64,000 nt of DNA from Celeribacter halophilus (GTDB taxonomy: Bacteria > Pseudomonadota > Alphaproteobacteria > Rhodobacterales > Rhodobacteraceae), in contig NZ_FORY01000013.1 in NCBI RefSeq assembly GCF_900114135.1, forward strand, positions 1-64,000, read 5' to 3'. Made by a program: the position numbers and the translations under genes. The notes beneath the pieces are model-generated. The model saw only the letters and a list, made by a program, of their open reading frames with translations. It was not told the DNA's origin and searched no databases. Numbering within the stretch: the first letter of the stretch is position 1; each line of letters begins with the position of its first letter. Of the stretch, positions 1-9,559 are shown piece by piece.

Positions 1-225
1 GGCGTGGAGTTCCTTCACCTGCTCCTCATTGAACTCGGGATTCTTTCTGCCACCGCGGTCAAACACGCCGGAGGCGCCCTCAAGGAGCGCACGTTTCCAT
101 TGATGGATCATCGTCGGATGCACCCCGAACCGGCTTGCCAGCTCGGCGGCGGTCTCCTCACCCTTCAAGGCTTCCAGCGCGACCTTCGCCTTAAATTCAG
201 GCGCATGTTGTTTGCGTTTCGACAT
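1..225 (-). CDS. IS3-family transposase OrfA, 5' part
   Basis: The first 75 residues of a small HTH_Tnp_1-type OrfA, the DNA-binding half of IS3 transposases. It opens MSKRKQHAPEFKAKVALEAL, followed by an HTH with E-L-A-S-R-F-G-V-H-P and a W-K-R-A-L-L-E-G region typical of the family. The ATG at 225 has a strong AAGGAG ribosome site. The frame is open to the window edge, so orfB and the other IS end lie outside. It looks intact as far as visible. Confidence 0.85.
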   Translation of the reverse strand, partial: MSKRKQHAPEFKAKVALEALKGEETAAELASRFGVHPTMIHQWKRALLEGASGVFDRGGRKNPEFNEEQVKELHA

Positions 226-305
226 CTCTGATCTCCTTTTCGTCGAAGATCAGCAGACTGCAAATCGTAGCTTACGTCACTGTCCGAATTTCGAGGGGTA
301 GCTCA
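1..305 (-). mobile_element. IS3-family insertion sequence, one end, truncated by window edge
   Basis: Carries an IS3-type orfA reading leftward off the window. The terminus is placed near 305 because the interrupted integrase loses similarity to its family just there and the minus strand begins TGAGCTACCCC, a TG-type IS3 end. The exact inverted repeat and target duplication cannot be confirmed without the other end. The insertion splits the integrase at 303-686. Confidence 0.7.
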
Positions 306-686
306 GAGGATCCACTGTTGGCCATGCTTTGGATTTTTCCAAGTCGGAAGCCGTTCGACATGAACCGTTCTCGCAACTTCTTCGAAACAGGGGACAGCCA
401 AGTCTTGATTGAATTTAGGGTTCACGCCTTGAATGGCGAGACGCCTATACTCAAGCGCACGATCTCGTGCCAGTGTCAGAGTGATGACATCGGCCCCGCC
501 AAGACCGAAGTCAGTGCGCAAGGGTTTCCCCATGCGGTTGCGTTGCCCTTTAATGGTAACACGGACGATCCATCGCCGTGCCCCAGAAGGGTCAACAACT
601 AAATAGAGCCCATTGCCGTCACCATGACGTCCAGGGCCCAGCGTGCGGACGAGATTCCTCGTCAGCCGACCGCTATTATAAGCCAT
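303..686 (-). pseudogene. Tyrosine recombinase (phage-type integrase), truncated by IS
   Basis: Only the N-terminal arm-DNA-binding domain (DUF4102 type) remains, about 127 residues. It has the family signature G-R-H-G-D-G-N-G-L-Y-L-V-V around residues 19-31 and ends in the core-binding start R-L-P-T-W-K-N-P-K-H-G. The SAM-like core and catalytic R-H-R-Y domain are missing. The stop codon is supplied by the IS terminus. The ATG at 686 has GAGG upstream. The gene starts 150 bp from the 3' end of tRNA-Ser, the classic position for an integrase that uses the tRNA as attB. No longer functional as seen. Confidence 0.85.
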
Positions 687-835
687 GCTAGATACCTCAT
701 TTCATACCACGTAATGAAGAGCACCGAGCAAAACCGAAATTAGACGGTTGCAAACGATATTAGACGAAACGGTGCGTCCGTTCAGTACCTTAAAGGGTAG
801 AACAGCACCTAACGCGAATCAATGATAATGGTGGG

Positions 836-925
836 TGGCGGAGACGAAGGGATTCGAACCCTCGAGACCCTTCCGAGCCTACTCCCTTAGCAGGGGAGCG
901 CCTTCGACCACTCGGCCACGTCTCC
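836..925 (-). tRNA. tRNA-Ser(GCT)
   Basis: A 90-nt cloverleaf including encoded CCA. The acceptor stem GGAGACG pairs with CGTCTCC, the anticodon stem CTCCC/GGGAG encloses CTGCTAA (anticodon GCT, reading AGC/AGU), a long class II variable arm is present, and the T arm has GGTTCGAATCC. The 3' end faces the broken integrase, consistent with use as an attachment site. The matching direct repeat at the far end of the island is not in the window. Confidence 0.95.
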
Positions 926-1251
926 ACCGACGCGTATAGCCAAGCAAACGTAGGGGATACAAGACAAAAGTCCCTGTTTTTTAAAATTTCTCATTTCGGG
1001 CGAAAAACGCTCGAAATGGCACAGAGAGGCACAGAATGGCACCCGATTTGGGAAAGTTTTGGTCAACTTCCCTTACAGCAAAAGCGTCTTGGGTGCCGTT
1101 TTGCGACACAATCTCACGCTATGGAGGACTGTAGCCCCGGCAATCGCTCAGCCAAGCTGATCAACCGATCCAGTCCAAATGGCACAGGGATTCACTATGT
1201 TTATTCTAGGAATGTTTTCCGGTGTGCCGATTGCGCACCCAGGTTCTCGTT
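926..1251. other. Intergenic, no gene seen
   Basis: 326 bp between the tRNA-Ser 5' side and the HTH gene. It should contain the tRNA promoter near 930-970. The octamer AATGGCAC occurs three times (near 1015, 1035, 1179). No convincing open reading frame or terminator. Confidence 0.5.
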
Positions 1252-1959
1252 ATGATGAGATCCTCGATAAAGAAACCTGATCCAGGCATTGCAACGACCC
1301 AGGAAATTGAAGTGTACTTGGGGGTCAAGGGCGATAAGCGAAGAGAATTGTTTTTGATCTGGGGAGTTCTGAACCATCGGAAAGTCCTATGGTCTGAAAT
1401 TTGGTCTTCAATTGGTTTGGATGCAATACAATACGAAGATCTGTGGCAGGATCTGAAAATGCCTCTTTGGAATAGCAAAGAGGTTACCGAGCTTACTGGT
1501 ATTAGTGTCAGAACCATTAATCTTTGGTATAAGAAAGAAAAGTACCCTGAGCATTTTCCACATTCTATACGGCTCGGAGTAAGGAAAAAAGCATGGATAC
1601 CACTTGAGGTGCTCACCTATAAGCAACCAACTGTCTATTCTAAAAAGGCCCAGAGAATTCGTAGACCTGTTGGTGTAGCTTGCCAGACTAAATCTCTGGC
1701 GCCAATCTTGCGGATTGATCTCTCTCCACTCGGGGGTGAACAGAAAATCAAGAAAAATGTTTCTTCATCTGGACGCTCGGCCAATCTTCCTATTGCCGCA
1801 AAAATAGAGAGGGCCGCCATGATTGCAACAATAGAAAAATTGGTCTCTGAAATCTACAGCAAAGAGGAAGCATTGACCTCACTAAACATGGATGCGGTAA
1901 TTGATATGCTGCAGGTGGTGAATTGCCCCGAGTTTGTCGGAGACCATCAACTTAAGTAA
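1252..1959 (+). CDS. Orphan helix-turn-helix protein in accessory region
   Basis: About 235 residues. A central segment ([20 protein letters not shown], about residues 73-92, then W-Y-K-K-E-K-Y-P and A-W-I-P-L-E-V-L) resembles the excisionase/AlpA/MerR-like winged HTH found in phage and island regulators. The N- and C-terminal parts are unfamiliar. Base composition is visibly AT-richer than the surrounding core genes, suggesting transfer. The start is uncertain: ATG 1252 (or 1255) is preferred over GTG 1222; neither has a good ribosome site. It sits between an island-associated tRNA and an IS remnant, so an island regulator is possible but unproven. Confidence 0.6.
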   Translation: MMRSSIKKPDPGIATTQEIEVYLGVKGDKRRELFLIWGVLNHRKVLWSEIWSSIGLDAIQYEDLWQDLKMPLWNSKEVTELTGISVRTINLWYKKEKYPEHFPHSIRLGVRKKAWIPLEVLTYKQPTVYSKKAQRIRRPVGVACQTKSLAPILRIDLSPLGGEQKIKKNVSSSGRSANLPIAAKIERAAMIATIEKLVSEIYSKEEALTSLNMDAVIDMLQVVNCPEFVGDHQLK

Positions 1960-1961
1960 GG

Positions 1962-2299
1962 ATGATGGTTATGACAAAAAGTAAAATGGCAAATCGCTAC
2001 TCGCCTGAGGTCCGCGCACGTGCGGTCCGAATGGTGTTTGAGCATCAAGGCTCCTACGAAACGCAGGCGGGCGCGATTGCGGCCATTGCACCCAAGATCG
2101 GCTGTATACCCCAGACCTTGAACGGATGGGTCAAGCAGGCCGAGAAGGATAGTGGTATGCGCGACGGCGTGACTACTGAAGAACGTGATCGGATTAAAAC
2201 CCTCGAAAGGGAAAACCGGGAGCTACGCCAAGCCAATGAGATACTACGCAAGGCGTCAGCATATTTTGCACAGGCGGAACTCGACCGCCCACTGAAGCG

Positions 2300-2303
<4 letters not shown>
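1962..2303 (+). CDS. IS3-family transposase OrfA
   Basis: An OrfA of the IS3 family (IS1203/IS629-like). It has an HTH in the first 60 residues containing [12 protein letters not shown], then the leucine-zipper-like stretch with [17 protein letters not shown] near the C-terminus. It overlaps orfB by ATGA at 2300-2303. The family start is probably the internal ATG at 1986 (M-A-N-R-Y). The frame is intact, but without a working OrfB the element cannot transpose by itself. Confidence 0.85.
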
Positions 2304-3485
<1,182 letters not shown>

Positions 3486-4328
3486 ATGGCACTTAAGTCG
3501 TACAAACCGACGACGCCTGGCCAACGTGGGTTGGTTCTGATCGACCGTTCGGAGCTTTGGAAAGGGCGTCCGGTCAAATCTCTCACCGAGGGTTTGACCA
3601 AGAATGGCGGCCGGAACAACACCGGACGGATCACGATGCGTCGCAAAGGCGGCGGGGCAAAACGTCTCTATCGTGTTGTCGATTTCAAACGGAACAAGTT
3701 TGACGTCGCAGCGACCGTGGAACGGATCGAATATGACCCGAACCGCACCGCGTTTATCGCGCTTATCAAATATGAAGACGGCGAACAGGCTTACATCCTG
3801 GCTCCGCAGCGTCTGGCAGTTGGCGACAAGGTTGTTGCTTCTTCCAAGGCTGACGTGAAGCCCGGCAACGCCATGCCGTTCTCCGGACTGCCGATTGGTA
3901 CCATCGTGCACAACGTCGAGCTCAAGCCCGGCAAAGGCGGCCAGATCGCCCGTGCAGCAGGGACCTACGCCCAATTCGTTGGTCGTGACGGTGGCTACGC
4001 CCAGATCCGCCTTTCTTCTGGCGAACTGCGCCTCGTGCGTCAGGAATGCATGTGCACCGTCGGTGCCGTGTCCAACCCTGACAACTCCAACCAGAACTTC
4101 GGTAAAGCTGGTCGTAACCGCCACAAGGGCATTCGTCCCTCCGTGCGTGGTGTTGTTATGAACCCGATCGATCACCCCCACGGTGGTGGTGAAGGCCGGA
4201 CCTCTGGTGGTCGTCACCCGGTTACGCCCTGGGGCAAGCCGACCAAAGGCGCAAAAACGCGCAACAAGAACAAGGCGTCCAGCAAGCTTATTATCCGCTC
4301 GCGTCACGCCAAGAAGAAGGGTCGCTAA
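3486..4328 (+). CDS. rplB: 50S ribosomal protein L2
   Basis: 280 residues, the usual length. L2 binds 23S rRNA at the subunit interface near the peptidyl transferase centre. It opens [14 protein letters not shown] and ends with the conserved [14 protein letters not shown] block and a basic tail. The ATG at 3486 is chosen over the in-frame ATG at 3456 because it matches family N-termini and has GGAAG upstream. First gene of the visible S10-type cluster; rpsS follows after 3 nt. rplW and earlier S10 genes are not adjacent. Confidence 0.98.
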   Translation: MALKSYKPTTPGQRGLVLIDRSELWKGRPVKSLTEGLTKNGGRNNTGRITMRRKGGGAKRLYRVVDFKRNKFDVAATVERIEYDPNRTAFIALIKYEDGEQAYILAPQRLAVGDKVVASSKADVKPGNAMPFSGLPIGTIVHNVELKPGKGGQIARAAGTYAQFVGRDGGYAQIRLSSGELRLVRQECMCTVGAVSNPDNSNQNFGKAGRNRHKGIRPSVRGVVMNPIDHPHGGGEGRTSGGRHPVTPWGKPTKGAKTRNKNKASSKLIIRSRHAKKKGR

Positions 4329-4331
4329 GAT

Positions 4332-4610
4332 ATGGCACGTTCTGTCTGGAAAGGCCCGTTTGTGGACGCTTACGTCCTCAAGAAGGCCGAAAAAGCTCGC
4401 GAGAGCGGTCGCAACGAGGTCATCAAGATCTGGTCCCGCCGCTCCACCATCCTGCCGCAGTTCGTTGGTCTCACCTTTGGTGTGTACAACGGTCACAAGC
4501 ATATCCCCGTCAACGTCTCGGAAGACATGATCGGTCAGAAGTTCGGTGAATATGCACCGACTCGGACCTACTACGGTCACGCCGCAGACAAGAAAGCGAA
4601 ACGGAAGTAA
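4332..4610 (+). CDS. rpsS: 30S ribosomal protein S19
   Basis: 92 residues, full length. S19 sits in the head of the small subunit near S13. The sequence [12 protein letters not shown] and the [13 protein letters not shown] and G-E-Y-A-P-T-R-T-Y motifs are diagnostic. Tightly packed between rplB (3 nt) and rplV (3 nt), so translation is probably coupled. Confidence 0.98.
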   Translation: MARSVWKGPFVDAYVLKKAEKARESGRNEVIKIWSRRSTILPQFVGLTFGVYNGHKHIPVNVSEDMIGQKFGEYAPTRTYYGHAADKKAKRK

Positions 4611-4613
4611 GTC

Positions 4614-4994
4614 ATGGGTAAGGTAGCAAATCCCCGTCGCGTGGCTGACAACGAAGCAATGGCGAAAACCAAAATGCTTCGCGTTTCGCCGCAGAAACTG
4701 AACCTCGTGGCTCAGATGATCCGTGGTAAGAAAGTGGACAAGGCCCTTACGGACCTCACTTTCTCCAACAAGCGTATTGCTGCAGACGTCAAGAAATGTC
4801 TGCAAAGTGCGATTGCCAATGCCGAGAACAACCACGGTCTCGACGTCGATGAACTCATCGTCGCCGAAGCTTGGGTCGGCAAAAACCTCACCATGAAGCG
4901 CGGTCGCCCGCGTGCCCGTGGTCGTTTTGGCAAGATCATGAAGCCGTTCGCGGAAATCACCATCAAGGTGCGTCAAGTTGAGGAGCAAAACTAA
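4614..4994 (+). CDS. rplV: 50S ribosomal protein L22
   Basis: 126 residues. L22 lines the nascent peptide exit tunnel through its beta hairpin. Seen are [10 protein letters not shown] near residue 24 and the C-terminal hairpin [14 protein letters not shown]. Its TAA overlaps the rpsC ATG by one base at 4994, implying coupled translation. Confidence 0.97.
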   Translation: MGKVANPRRVADNEAMAKTKMLRVSPQKLNLVAQMIRGKKVDKALTDLTFSNKRIAADVKKCLQSAIANAENNHGLDVDELIVAEAWVGKNLTMKRGRPRARGRFGKIMKPFAEITIKVRQVEEQN

Positions 4995-5701
4995 TGGGTC
5001 ATAAGGTTAACCCGATTGGCATGCGTCTCCAGGTCAACCGCACCTGGGATAGCCGCTGGTACGCCGACAGCAAGGATTACGGTGATCTTCTTCTCGAAGA
5101 CATCAAGATCCGTGATTTCATCAAAGAAGAATGCAAGCAAGCCGGCATCAGCCGTGTGATCATCGAGCGTCCGCACAAGAAGTGCCGCGTCACGATCCAC
5201 ACTGCACGTCCGGGTGTCATCATCGGCAAGAAAGGCGCAGACATCGAAACCCTGCGCAAGAAAATCGCCACGATGACCGACTCCGAGCTGCACCTCAACA
5301 TCGTTGAAGTGCGCAAGCCGGAGCTTGACGCCCAACTCGTTGCCGAGTCCATCGCGCAGCAACTTGAGCGCCGTGTGTCCTTCCGTCGCGCCATGAAACG
5401 CTCCGTGCAAAACGCCATGCGTATGGGTGCCCTCGGCATCCGCGTGAACGTTGCCGGTCGTCTCGGTGGTGCCGAAATCGCGCGTACCGAATGGTATCGC
5501 GAAGGTCGTGTGCCGCTTCACACCCTGCGGGCTGATATCGATTACGCCCACTCGGAAGCGACAACCGCCTACGGCATCATTGGCATCAAATGCTGGATCT
5601 TCAAAGGCGAGATTATGGAACACGATCCGCAGGCTCGTGACCGTCGCGCCGAAGAAGCTCAAGCTGGTCCGGCGCCTCGCGGCGACCGCGGCCGTCGCTA
5701 A
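4994..5701 (+). CDS. rpsC: 30S ribosomal protein S3
   Basis: 235 residues. S3 is part of the mRNA entry site with S4 and S5. It starts [11 protein letters not shown]. The type II KH domain carries [13 protein letters not shown], and the C-terminal domain contains [16 protein letters not shown]. The acidic/basic C-terminal extension (A-Q-A-G-P-A-P-R-G) is usual for alphaproteobacteria. Confidence 0.98.
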   Translation: MGHKVNPIGMRLQVNRTWDSRWYADSKDYGDLLLEDIKIRDFIKEECKQAGISRVIIERPHKKCRVTIHTARPGVIIGKKGADIETLRKKIATMTDSELHLNIVEVRKPELDAQLVAESIAQQLERRVSFRRAMKRSVQNAMRMGALGIRVNVAGRLGGAEIARTEWYREGRVPLHTLRADIDYAHSEATTAYGIIGIKCWIFKGEIMEHDPQARDRRAEEAQAGPAPRGDRGRR

Positions 5702-5714
5702 GGAGATCTGAGAC

Positions 5715-6128
5715 ATGCTTCAGCCAAAGCGTACAAAATTCCGCAAAATGCACAAAGGCCGTATTCACGGTCAGGCAAAAGGCGGTTCCGAGCTGACCTT
5801 CGGCACATTCGGCCTCAAAGCTGTTGAGCCCGAGCGTATCACTGCGCGTCAGATCGAAGCTGCACGTCGTGCCATGACGCGTCACATGAAGCGTCAGGGC
5901 CGTGTCTGGATCCGTATCTTCCCCGACACCCCTGTGACCGCGAAACCGGTCGAGGTGCGTATGGGTAAAGGTAAAGGCTCTGTTGACCGTTGGGTCTGCA
6001 AAGTCAAACCGGGCCGCGTGATGTTCGAACTCGACGGTGTTTCGGAAGATGTTGCTCGTGAGGCTCTGCGCCTTGCTGCAATGAAACTTCCGATCAAAAC
6101 CCGCACAGTGGTTCGCGAAGACTGGTAA
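5715..6128 (+). CDS. rplP: 50S ribosomal protein L16
   Basis: 137 residues, full length. L16 organises the A-site tRNA region of 23S rRNA. Diagnostic motifs are [21 protein letters not shown] and [25 protein letters not shown] lies upstream. It is the last gene before a strong terminator; rpmC, which follows rplP directly in E. coli, is 2.9 kb away. Confidence 0.98.
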   Translation: MLQPKRTKFRKMHKGRIHGQAKGGSELTFGTFGLKAVEPERITARQIEAARRAMTRHMKRQGRVWIRIFPDTPVTAKPVEVRMGKGKGSVDRWVCKVKPGRVMFELDGVSEDVAREALRLAAMKLPIKTRTVVREDW

Positions 6129-6215
6129 GACGTGCCTTCCGCGAGAGCGGAGTGTCACAGGTGTGCCTTTGCTTTTCTTTGAAAGGCGATGAAAAAACCA
6201 CCAGAGCAAAGATAG

Positions 6216-6251
6216 AAACCCCCGCCAAAGCAGTTGGCGGGGGTTTTTCTT
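6216..6251 (+). terminator. Rho-independent terminator of rplB-rplP
   Basis: A 10-bp perfect stem, CCCCCGCCAA (6219-6228) with TTGGCGGGGG (6234-6243), flanked by AAA and followed by TTTTTCTTT. It ends the first r-protein transcript about 90 nt after the rplP stop. Confidence 0.93.
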
Positions 6252-6339
6252 TCTGCATATGCAAAGAGAGCCGGTTCAGGGCTTTAAGCTGCCCGCCCGC
6301 TCCACTATCTCTACGGCGAACTGACCCACAGAGGCCAAG

Positions 6340-7104
6340 ATGCGCACACAGATTTCCGATTTCCTTGACCGTCCCATGACGCGTCACTTCATTATGGGAG
6401 TGATCCTGTTCAACGCCGTGATCCTCGGCCTTGAAACCTCCGGCAAGGTCATGGCGCGAGCAGGGTGGTTGATCGAGACGCTCGACATGATTTGCCTGAG
6501 CATCTTTGTTCTGGAACTGCTCGCCAAAATCTATGCGCAGGGGCCACGGTTTTTCCGCGACGGCTGGAACCTCTTTGACTTCGCCATTGTGGGGATTTCG
6601 CTCTCGCCGGTGGGGGAGGGGCTCTCCGTGCTCCGTGCCCTGCGTATCTTGCGGCTTTTGCGTGTGGTCTCGGTTCTGCCGAGCCTGCGTCGGGTGGTCG
6701 AAGCCTTCATCCTCGCGCTGCCGGGCATGGCCTCGGTCTTTCTGTTGACGGGGATCATCTTTTACATCGGCTCGGTGATCGCGACGAAGCTCTACGGCCC
6801 GACCTTCCCCGAATGGTTCGGCACGCTGGGCGCTTCTCTCTATACGCTCTTTCAGGTCATGACGCTGGAAAGCTGGTCGATGGGGATCGTGCGTCCGGTG
6901 ATGGAGGTCCATCCGCAATCATGGCTGTTCTTTGTGCCCTTCATCCTGATCACGGCCTTCGCAGTGATGAACCTCGTTGTCGGTCTCATCGTCTCGACCA
7001 TGCAGGACGCCCATGCCGAAGAAGAAAACGCCGCCACAGGGGATTACCGTGACGATGTGTTGGCGCGTTTGGAACGGATCGAGCGGGCTTTGGAACGGCG
7101 TTGA
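6340..7104 (+). CDS. NaChBac-type voltage-gated sodium channel
   Basis: 254 residues, a single-domain channel that would form homotetramers in the inner membrane and admit Na+ on depolarisation. Segments in order: S1 about 16-33, S2 44-64, S3 76-90, voltage sensor S4 98-119 with Arg at 99, 102, 105 and 108, S5 129-152, pore helix and selectivity filter T-L-E-S-W-S-M at 175-181, S6 195-220. A short acidic, coiled-coil-like C-terminal tail (R-L-E-R-I-E-R-A-L-E) follows. The filter matches bacterial Nav channels, not potassium channels. The ATG at 6340 has GAGG upstream. Marine bacteria use such channels with sodium motility and pH homeostasis. Its place inside a split S10 cluster is unusual. 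Confidence 0.92.
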   Translation: MRTQISDFLDRPMTRHFIMGVILFNAVILGLETSGKVMARAGWLIETLDMICLSIFVLELLAKIYAQGPRFFRDGWNLFDFAIVGISLSPVGEGLSVLRALRILRLLRVVSVLPSLRRVVEAFILALPGMASVFLLTGIIFYIGSVIATKLYGPTFPEWFGTLGASLYTLFQVMTLESWSMGIVRPVMEVHPQSWLFFVPFILITAFAVMNLVVGLIVSTMQDAHAEEENAATGDYRDDVLARLERIERALERR

Positions 7105-7131
7105 GGCCCTAGCGGCCCGCAATTGTGGGCG

Positions 7132-7755
7132 TTACTCGCCCCACTTGTAGTTAAAGCTCACCGAGACCCGATCGAATTCGGATTGGTTCATCATAACCTC
7201 GTGGCGCAGCCAGCTTTCCCATAGCAGGATGTCCCCCGCTTCCGGTGCCACATAGATGAAGTTCTGCATTTCGCGGCGCGCGTCTTTGATGCGGGCAGGC
7301 GCGGCCATCATCATGGCGTGGCGCGGATCTTCGAGACGCAGGCTGGAGGCCCCGTCCGGCATGGCCACATAGGTTGTGCCGGAGATCACGGAATGGGGGT
7401 GGATATGGGCGGAGTGATAGCCGCCTTCGGGCAGGATGTTGATCCAGAGGTCTTCGAGCACAAGCTTGCGGTCGCCCAGATCGAACTGCAAATCCTCGGC
7501 GAATTTTGCGACGTGCTGGTCGAGGCTTTCAACGATGTCCTTAAAGATCGGAAAGCGCCACGGCAGGTCGGTGAGCGAGGCGTAAGAGGTGTAACCCGGA
7601 TAGCCTTTGTCCTCGCACCATCTCTGGCCGGCCTCGTCATCTTCGGCAATGGCGTAGCAGCTGTCGAACAACTCGTCCTGATCGACCTCGGGGGAGAATT
7701 CACCGAGTTTGGCTTTGTAAAGACGGGTGACGAAAAGGGATTCAATATCGGCCAT
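7132..7755 (-). CDS. TIGR02466-type putative 2OG-Fe(II) oxygenase
   Basis: 207 residues. The family is a predicted iron/2-oxoglutarate oxygenase of unknown substrate, also found in marine phages. The jelly-roll core shows W-I-N-I-L-P-E-G-G-Y-H-S-A-H-I-H-P-H-S-V-I-S-G near residues 110-130, a following beta segment with L-R-L-E-D-P-R, and a C-terminal G-D-I-L-L-W-E-S-W-L-R-H-E-V that supplies the distal His. The start at 7755 (M-A-D-I-E-S) has GGAGAG upstream and removes a 25-residue unsupported extension. Convergent with the sodium channel gene and divergent from the bacterioferritin gene. Confidence 0.8.
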   Translation of the reverse strand: MADIESLFVTRLYKAKLGEFSPEVDQDELFDSCYAIAEDDEAGQRWCEDKGYPGYTSYASLTDLPWRFPIFKDIVESLDQHVAKFAEDLQFDLGDRKLVLEDLWINILPEGGYHSAHIHPHSVISGTTYVAMPDGASSLRLEDPRHAMMMAAPARIKDARREMQNFIYVAPEAGDILLWESWLRHEVMMNQSEFDRVSVSFNYKWGE

Positions 7756-7892
7756 GTTGCTCTCCGCTGAATGAGGGGGAGGCACTGGAGTGCCCTTTTG
7801 CCACATCGCATGTGCGCAGAAAAAGCGCAATCTCGGGATGAAATTTTCACTCGCAGCCCCATGTATAAAGCAAATAAACAGGAGGCCACACC

Positions 7893-8378
7893 ATGACCAA
7901 TGAAACCACGCTGAAGAACCTCAACACAGCACTCCAGATGGAGCTGAGCGCGGCGCACCAGTATCAGTTGCATGCCCATGTGCTTGACGACTGGGGGCTG
8001 GACAAGCTGGCCGATCAGATGCGCGAGGAATTTGAGGAAGAGACGGAGCATTCGAACCTTTTCCTTGAGCGGATGTTCGAATTGGGCGGCGAGCCGGAAA
8101 TGGCATTTGCCACCACGCCGAAAGTTGCCAAGTCGCTGCAAGACATGTTCAACATGGACCTTGCCGACGAGAAAGAAGCCACCGAATTCTACACCAAGGC
8201 GGCGAAAGCGGCCTATGAGGCAGGCGATCTCAAGACCAAGAAACTGTTCGAGACCATCGCGATTGACGAGGTGGGGCATCAGAACTGGCTGGAGCTGCAG
8301 CTGAGCCTGATCGAGCGGATCGGGGAACAGAACTACGCCTCGAAATATGTCTCTGCTGGTGAGGCGGAAGAGGAATAA
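7893..8378 (+). CDS. Bacterioferritin-like iron storage protein lacking the haem Met
   Basis: 161 residues, a four-helix ferritin-like protein expected to assemble as a 24-mer and oxidise Fe2+ for storage. Ferroxidase ligands corresponding to E. coli Bfr are visible: E17, E50, H53, E93, E126 and H129. The interhelix W-G-L-D-K-L-A and the C-terminal Q-N-W-L-E-L-Q-L-S-L-I match Bfr rather than Ftn. The haem-ligating Met, normally two residues before the ferroxidase His, is Thr51 here, so haem binding is doubtful. AGGAGG lies 7 nt before the ATG. Confidence 0.87.
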   Translation: MTNETTLKNLNTALQMELSAAHQYQLHAHVLDDWGLDKLADQMREEFEEETEHSNLFLERMFELGGEPEMAFATTPKVAKSLQDMFNMDLADEKEATEFYTKAAKAAYEAGDLKTKKLFETIAIDEVGHQNWLELQLSLIERIGEQNYASKYVSAGEAEEE

Positions 8379-8420
8379 GGGTAAGCCTTCGGATTTGACC
8401 GTCCTTTGATAGTTTGTGAG

Positions 8421-8445
8421 ACCCCGTGCCTTGGCGCGGGGTTTT
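8421..8445 (+). terminator. Rho-independent terminator after bacterioferritin gene
   Basis: CCCCGTGC pairs with GCGCGGGG (one G-T pair) across a short loop and is followed by TTTT, 45 nt after the stop codon. Confidence 0.85.
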
Positions 8446-8496
8446 GCTGATAAAGATGTGATGCGGCATAGGGTGCCGGAATGTTAAGGTGAGGTC

Positions 8497-8847
8497 ATGA
8501 AATATATTGCCGCTTTTCTCCTCGCCGCGACACCGCTTGCCGCCGACCCTCCCGTGATCGAAGAAGTCAACGTCACCCGTTCGGGAGAGACGTGGCGCTT
8601 TGATGTCACGCTCTCGCATCCCGATACGGGGTGGGACCACTATGCCGACGGATGGCGGGTGCTGGATATGGACGGGGCTGAATTGGGCCACCGTGTCCTC
8701 ACCCATCCGCATGTCCATGAGCAGCCCTTCACACGTTCCTTGTCTGGTGTGGACATTCCCGATGGCGTGAGTGAAGTGCAGATTGAGGCCCGCGACACGC
8801 TTGAGGGCTGGATGGGGACATATTATCCGGTGCAATTGCCGAATTAA
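8497..8847 (+). CDS. Secreted or periplasmic protein of unknown function
   Basis: 116 residues. A signal peptide is evident (M-K-Y-I-A-A-F-L-L-A-A-T-P-L-A-A, cleavage near residue 16). The mature part looks like an all-beta domain with H-P-D-T-G-W-D-H-Y-A-D-G-W near residues 46-58 and a histidine-rich H-P-H-V-H-E-Q-P-F near 74-82, which could bind metal. No named family is recognised. Same strand as the bacterioferritin gene but separated by a terminator. Confidence 0.7.
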   Translation: MKYIAAFLLAATPLAADPPVIEEVNVTRSGETWRFDVTLSHPDTGWDHYADGWRVLDMDGAELGHRVLTHPHVHEQPFTRSLSGVDIPDGVSEVQIEARDTLEGWMGTYYPVQLPN

Positions 8848-9029
8848 CCGGAGTTTGCAAGGGCGCGGGCATTCTGGCCCTTGCCAGCAAGGCAATACCC
8901 CCTTATAGGAACGCATCTCACAGATTCCCCGTCAGGGGATTCGTGTGCTTTGACATAACCCACCGGACTGAATGTCACCCCTAAAAAGGGCGCATTCCGG
9001 TGCTAACAGGAACCAAGGAGAGGCGAATT

Positions 9030-9230
9030 ATGAACGCCCAAGAACTGCGTGCCAAAACGCCGGACGAGCTCAAGACCGAGCTTGCCAACCTGAAGAAAGA
9101 ATCCTTCAACCTGCGCTTTCAGCAGGCCACGGGTCAGCTCGAAAATACCGCTCAGATCCGCAAAGCGCGCCGTGCGGCCGCTCGTGTGAAAACCATTCTG
9201 AACGAAAAAGCTGCATCTGCAGCCGAATAA
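9030..9230 (+). CDS. rpmC: 50S ribosomal protein L29
   Basis: 66 residues, two-helix protein at the tunnel exit and part of the SRP/trigger factor docking site. Typical [10 protein letters not shown] and [14 protein letters not shown] motifs. Start 9030 (M-N-A-Q-E-L) has AAGGAGAGG upstream. It begins the second r-protein operon; the promoter lies in the 180 bp before it. Confidence 0.97.
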   Translation: MNAQELRAKTPDELKTELANLKKESFNLRFQQATGQLENTAQIRKARRAAARVKTILNEKAASAAE

Positions 9231-9242
9231 GGAGCGACACCT

Positions 9243-9470
9243 ATGCCGAAGCGTATTCTTTCCGGGGTCGTAACCTCGAACCAAAACGAACAAACTGTTA
9301 CCGTGTCTGTTGAACGTCGTTTCAAACACCCGGTTCTGAAAAAGACCATCCGTAAGTCCAAGAAATACCGGGCTCACGATGAGAACAACCAATTCAACGT
9401 CGGTGACACCGTCCGCATCGTGGAATGTGCTCCGAAGTCGAAAACCAAGCGTTGGGAAGTGCTCGTTTAA
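9243..9470 (+). CDS. rpsQ: 30S ribosomal protein S17
   Basis: 75 residues. An OB-fold 16S rRNA binder. Motifs [25 protein letters not shown] and the [18 protein letters not shown] block are characteristic. 12 nt after rpmC with AAGGAG. Confidence 0.97.
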   Translation: MPKRILSGVVTSNQNEQTVTVSVERRFKHPVLKKTIRKSKKYRAHDENNQFNVGDTVRIVECAPKSKTKRWEVLV

Positions 9471-9559
9471 TCTGTGATTGAACAAGCCTCCTCCCAGCTT
9501 AATCGAAACCCTGGGGATCACGATCGCTGCAGGTCGCCCCAAAGGTCGGGAGAAACCGA
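9471..9559 (+). promoter_or_regulatory. rpsQ-rplN intercistronic leader
   Basis: 89 nt separates the S10-type and spc-type gene sets. AAGC/GCTT frames a loop containing CCTCCTCCC (9487-9495), an anti-Shine-Dalgarno sequence. A further GGGG/CCCC pairing (about 9511-9540) precedes the rplN ribosome site GGGAG. Could regulate rplN translation; no direct evidence. Confidence 0.35.

Noticed and set aside
6250-6270. TGCATATGCA palindrome before the sodium channel gene
   Set aside because: Short, directly after a terminator T tract, and not repeated with clear flanks; insufficient to call an operator.
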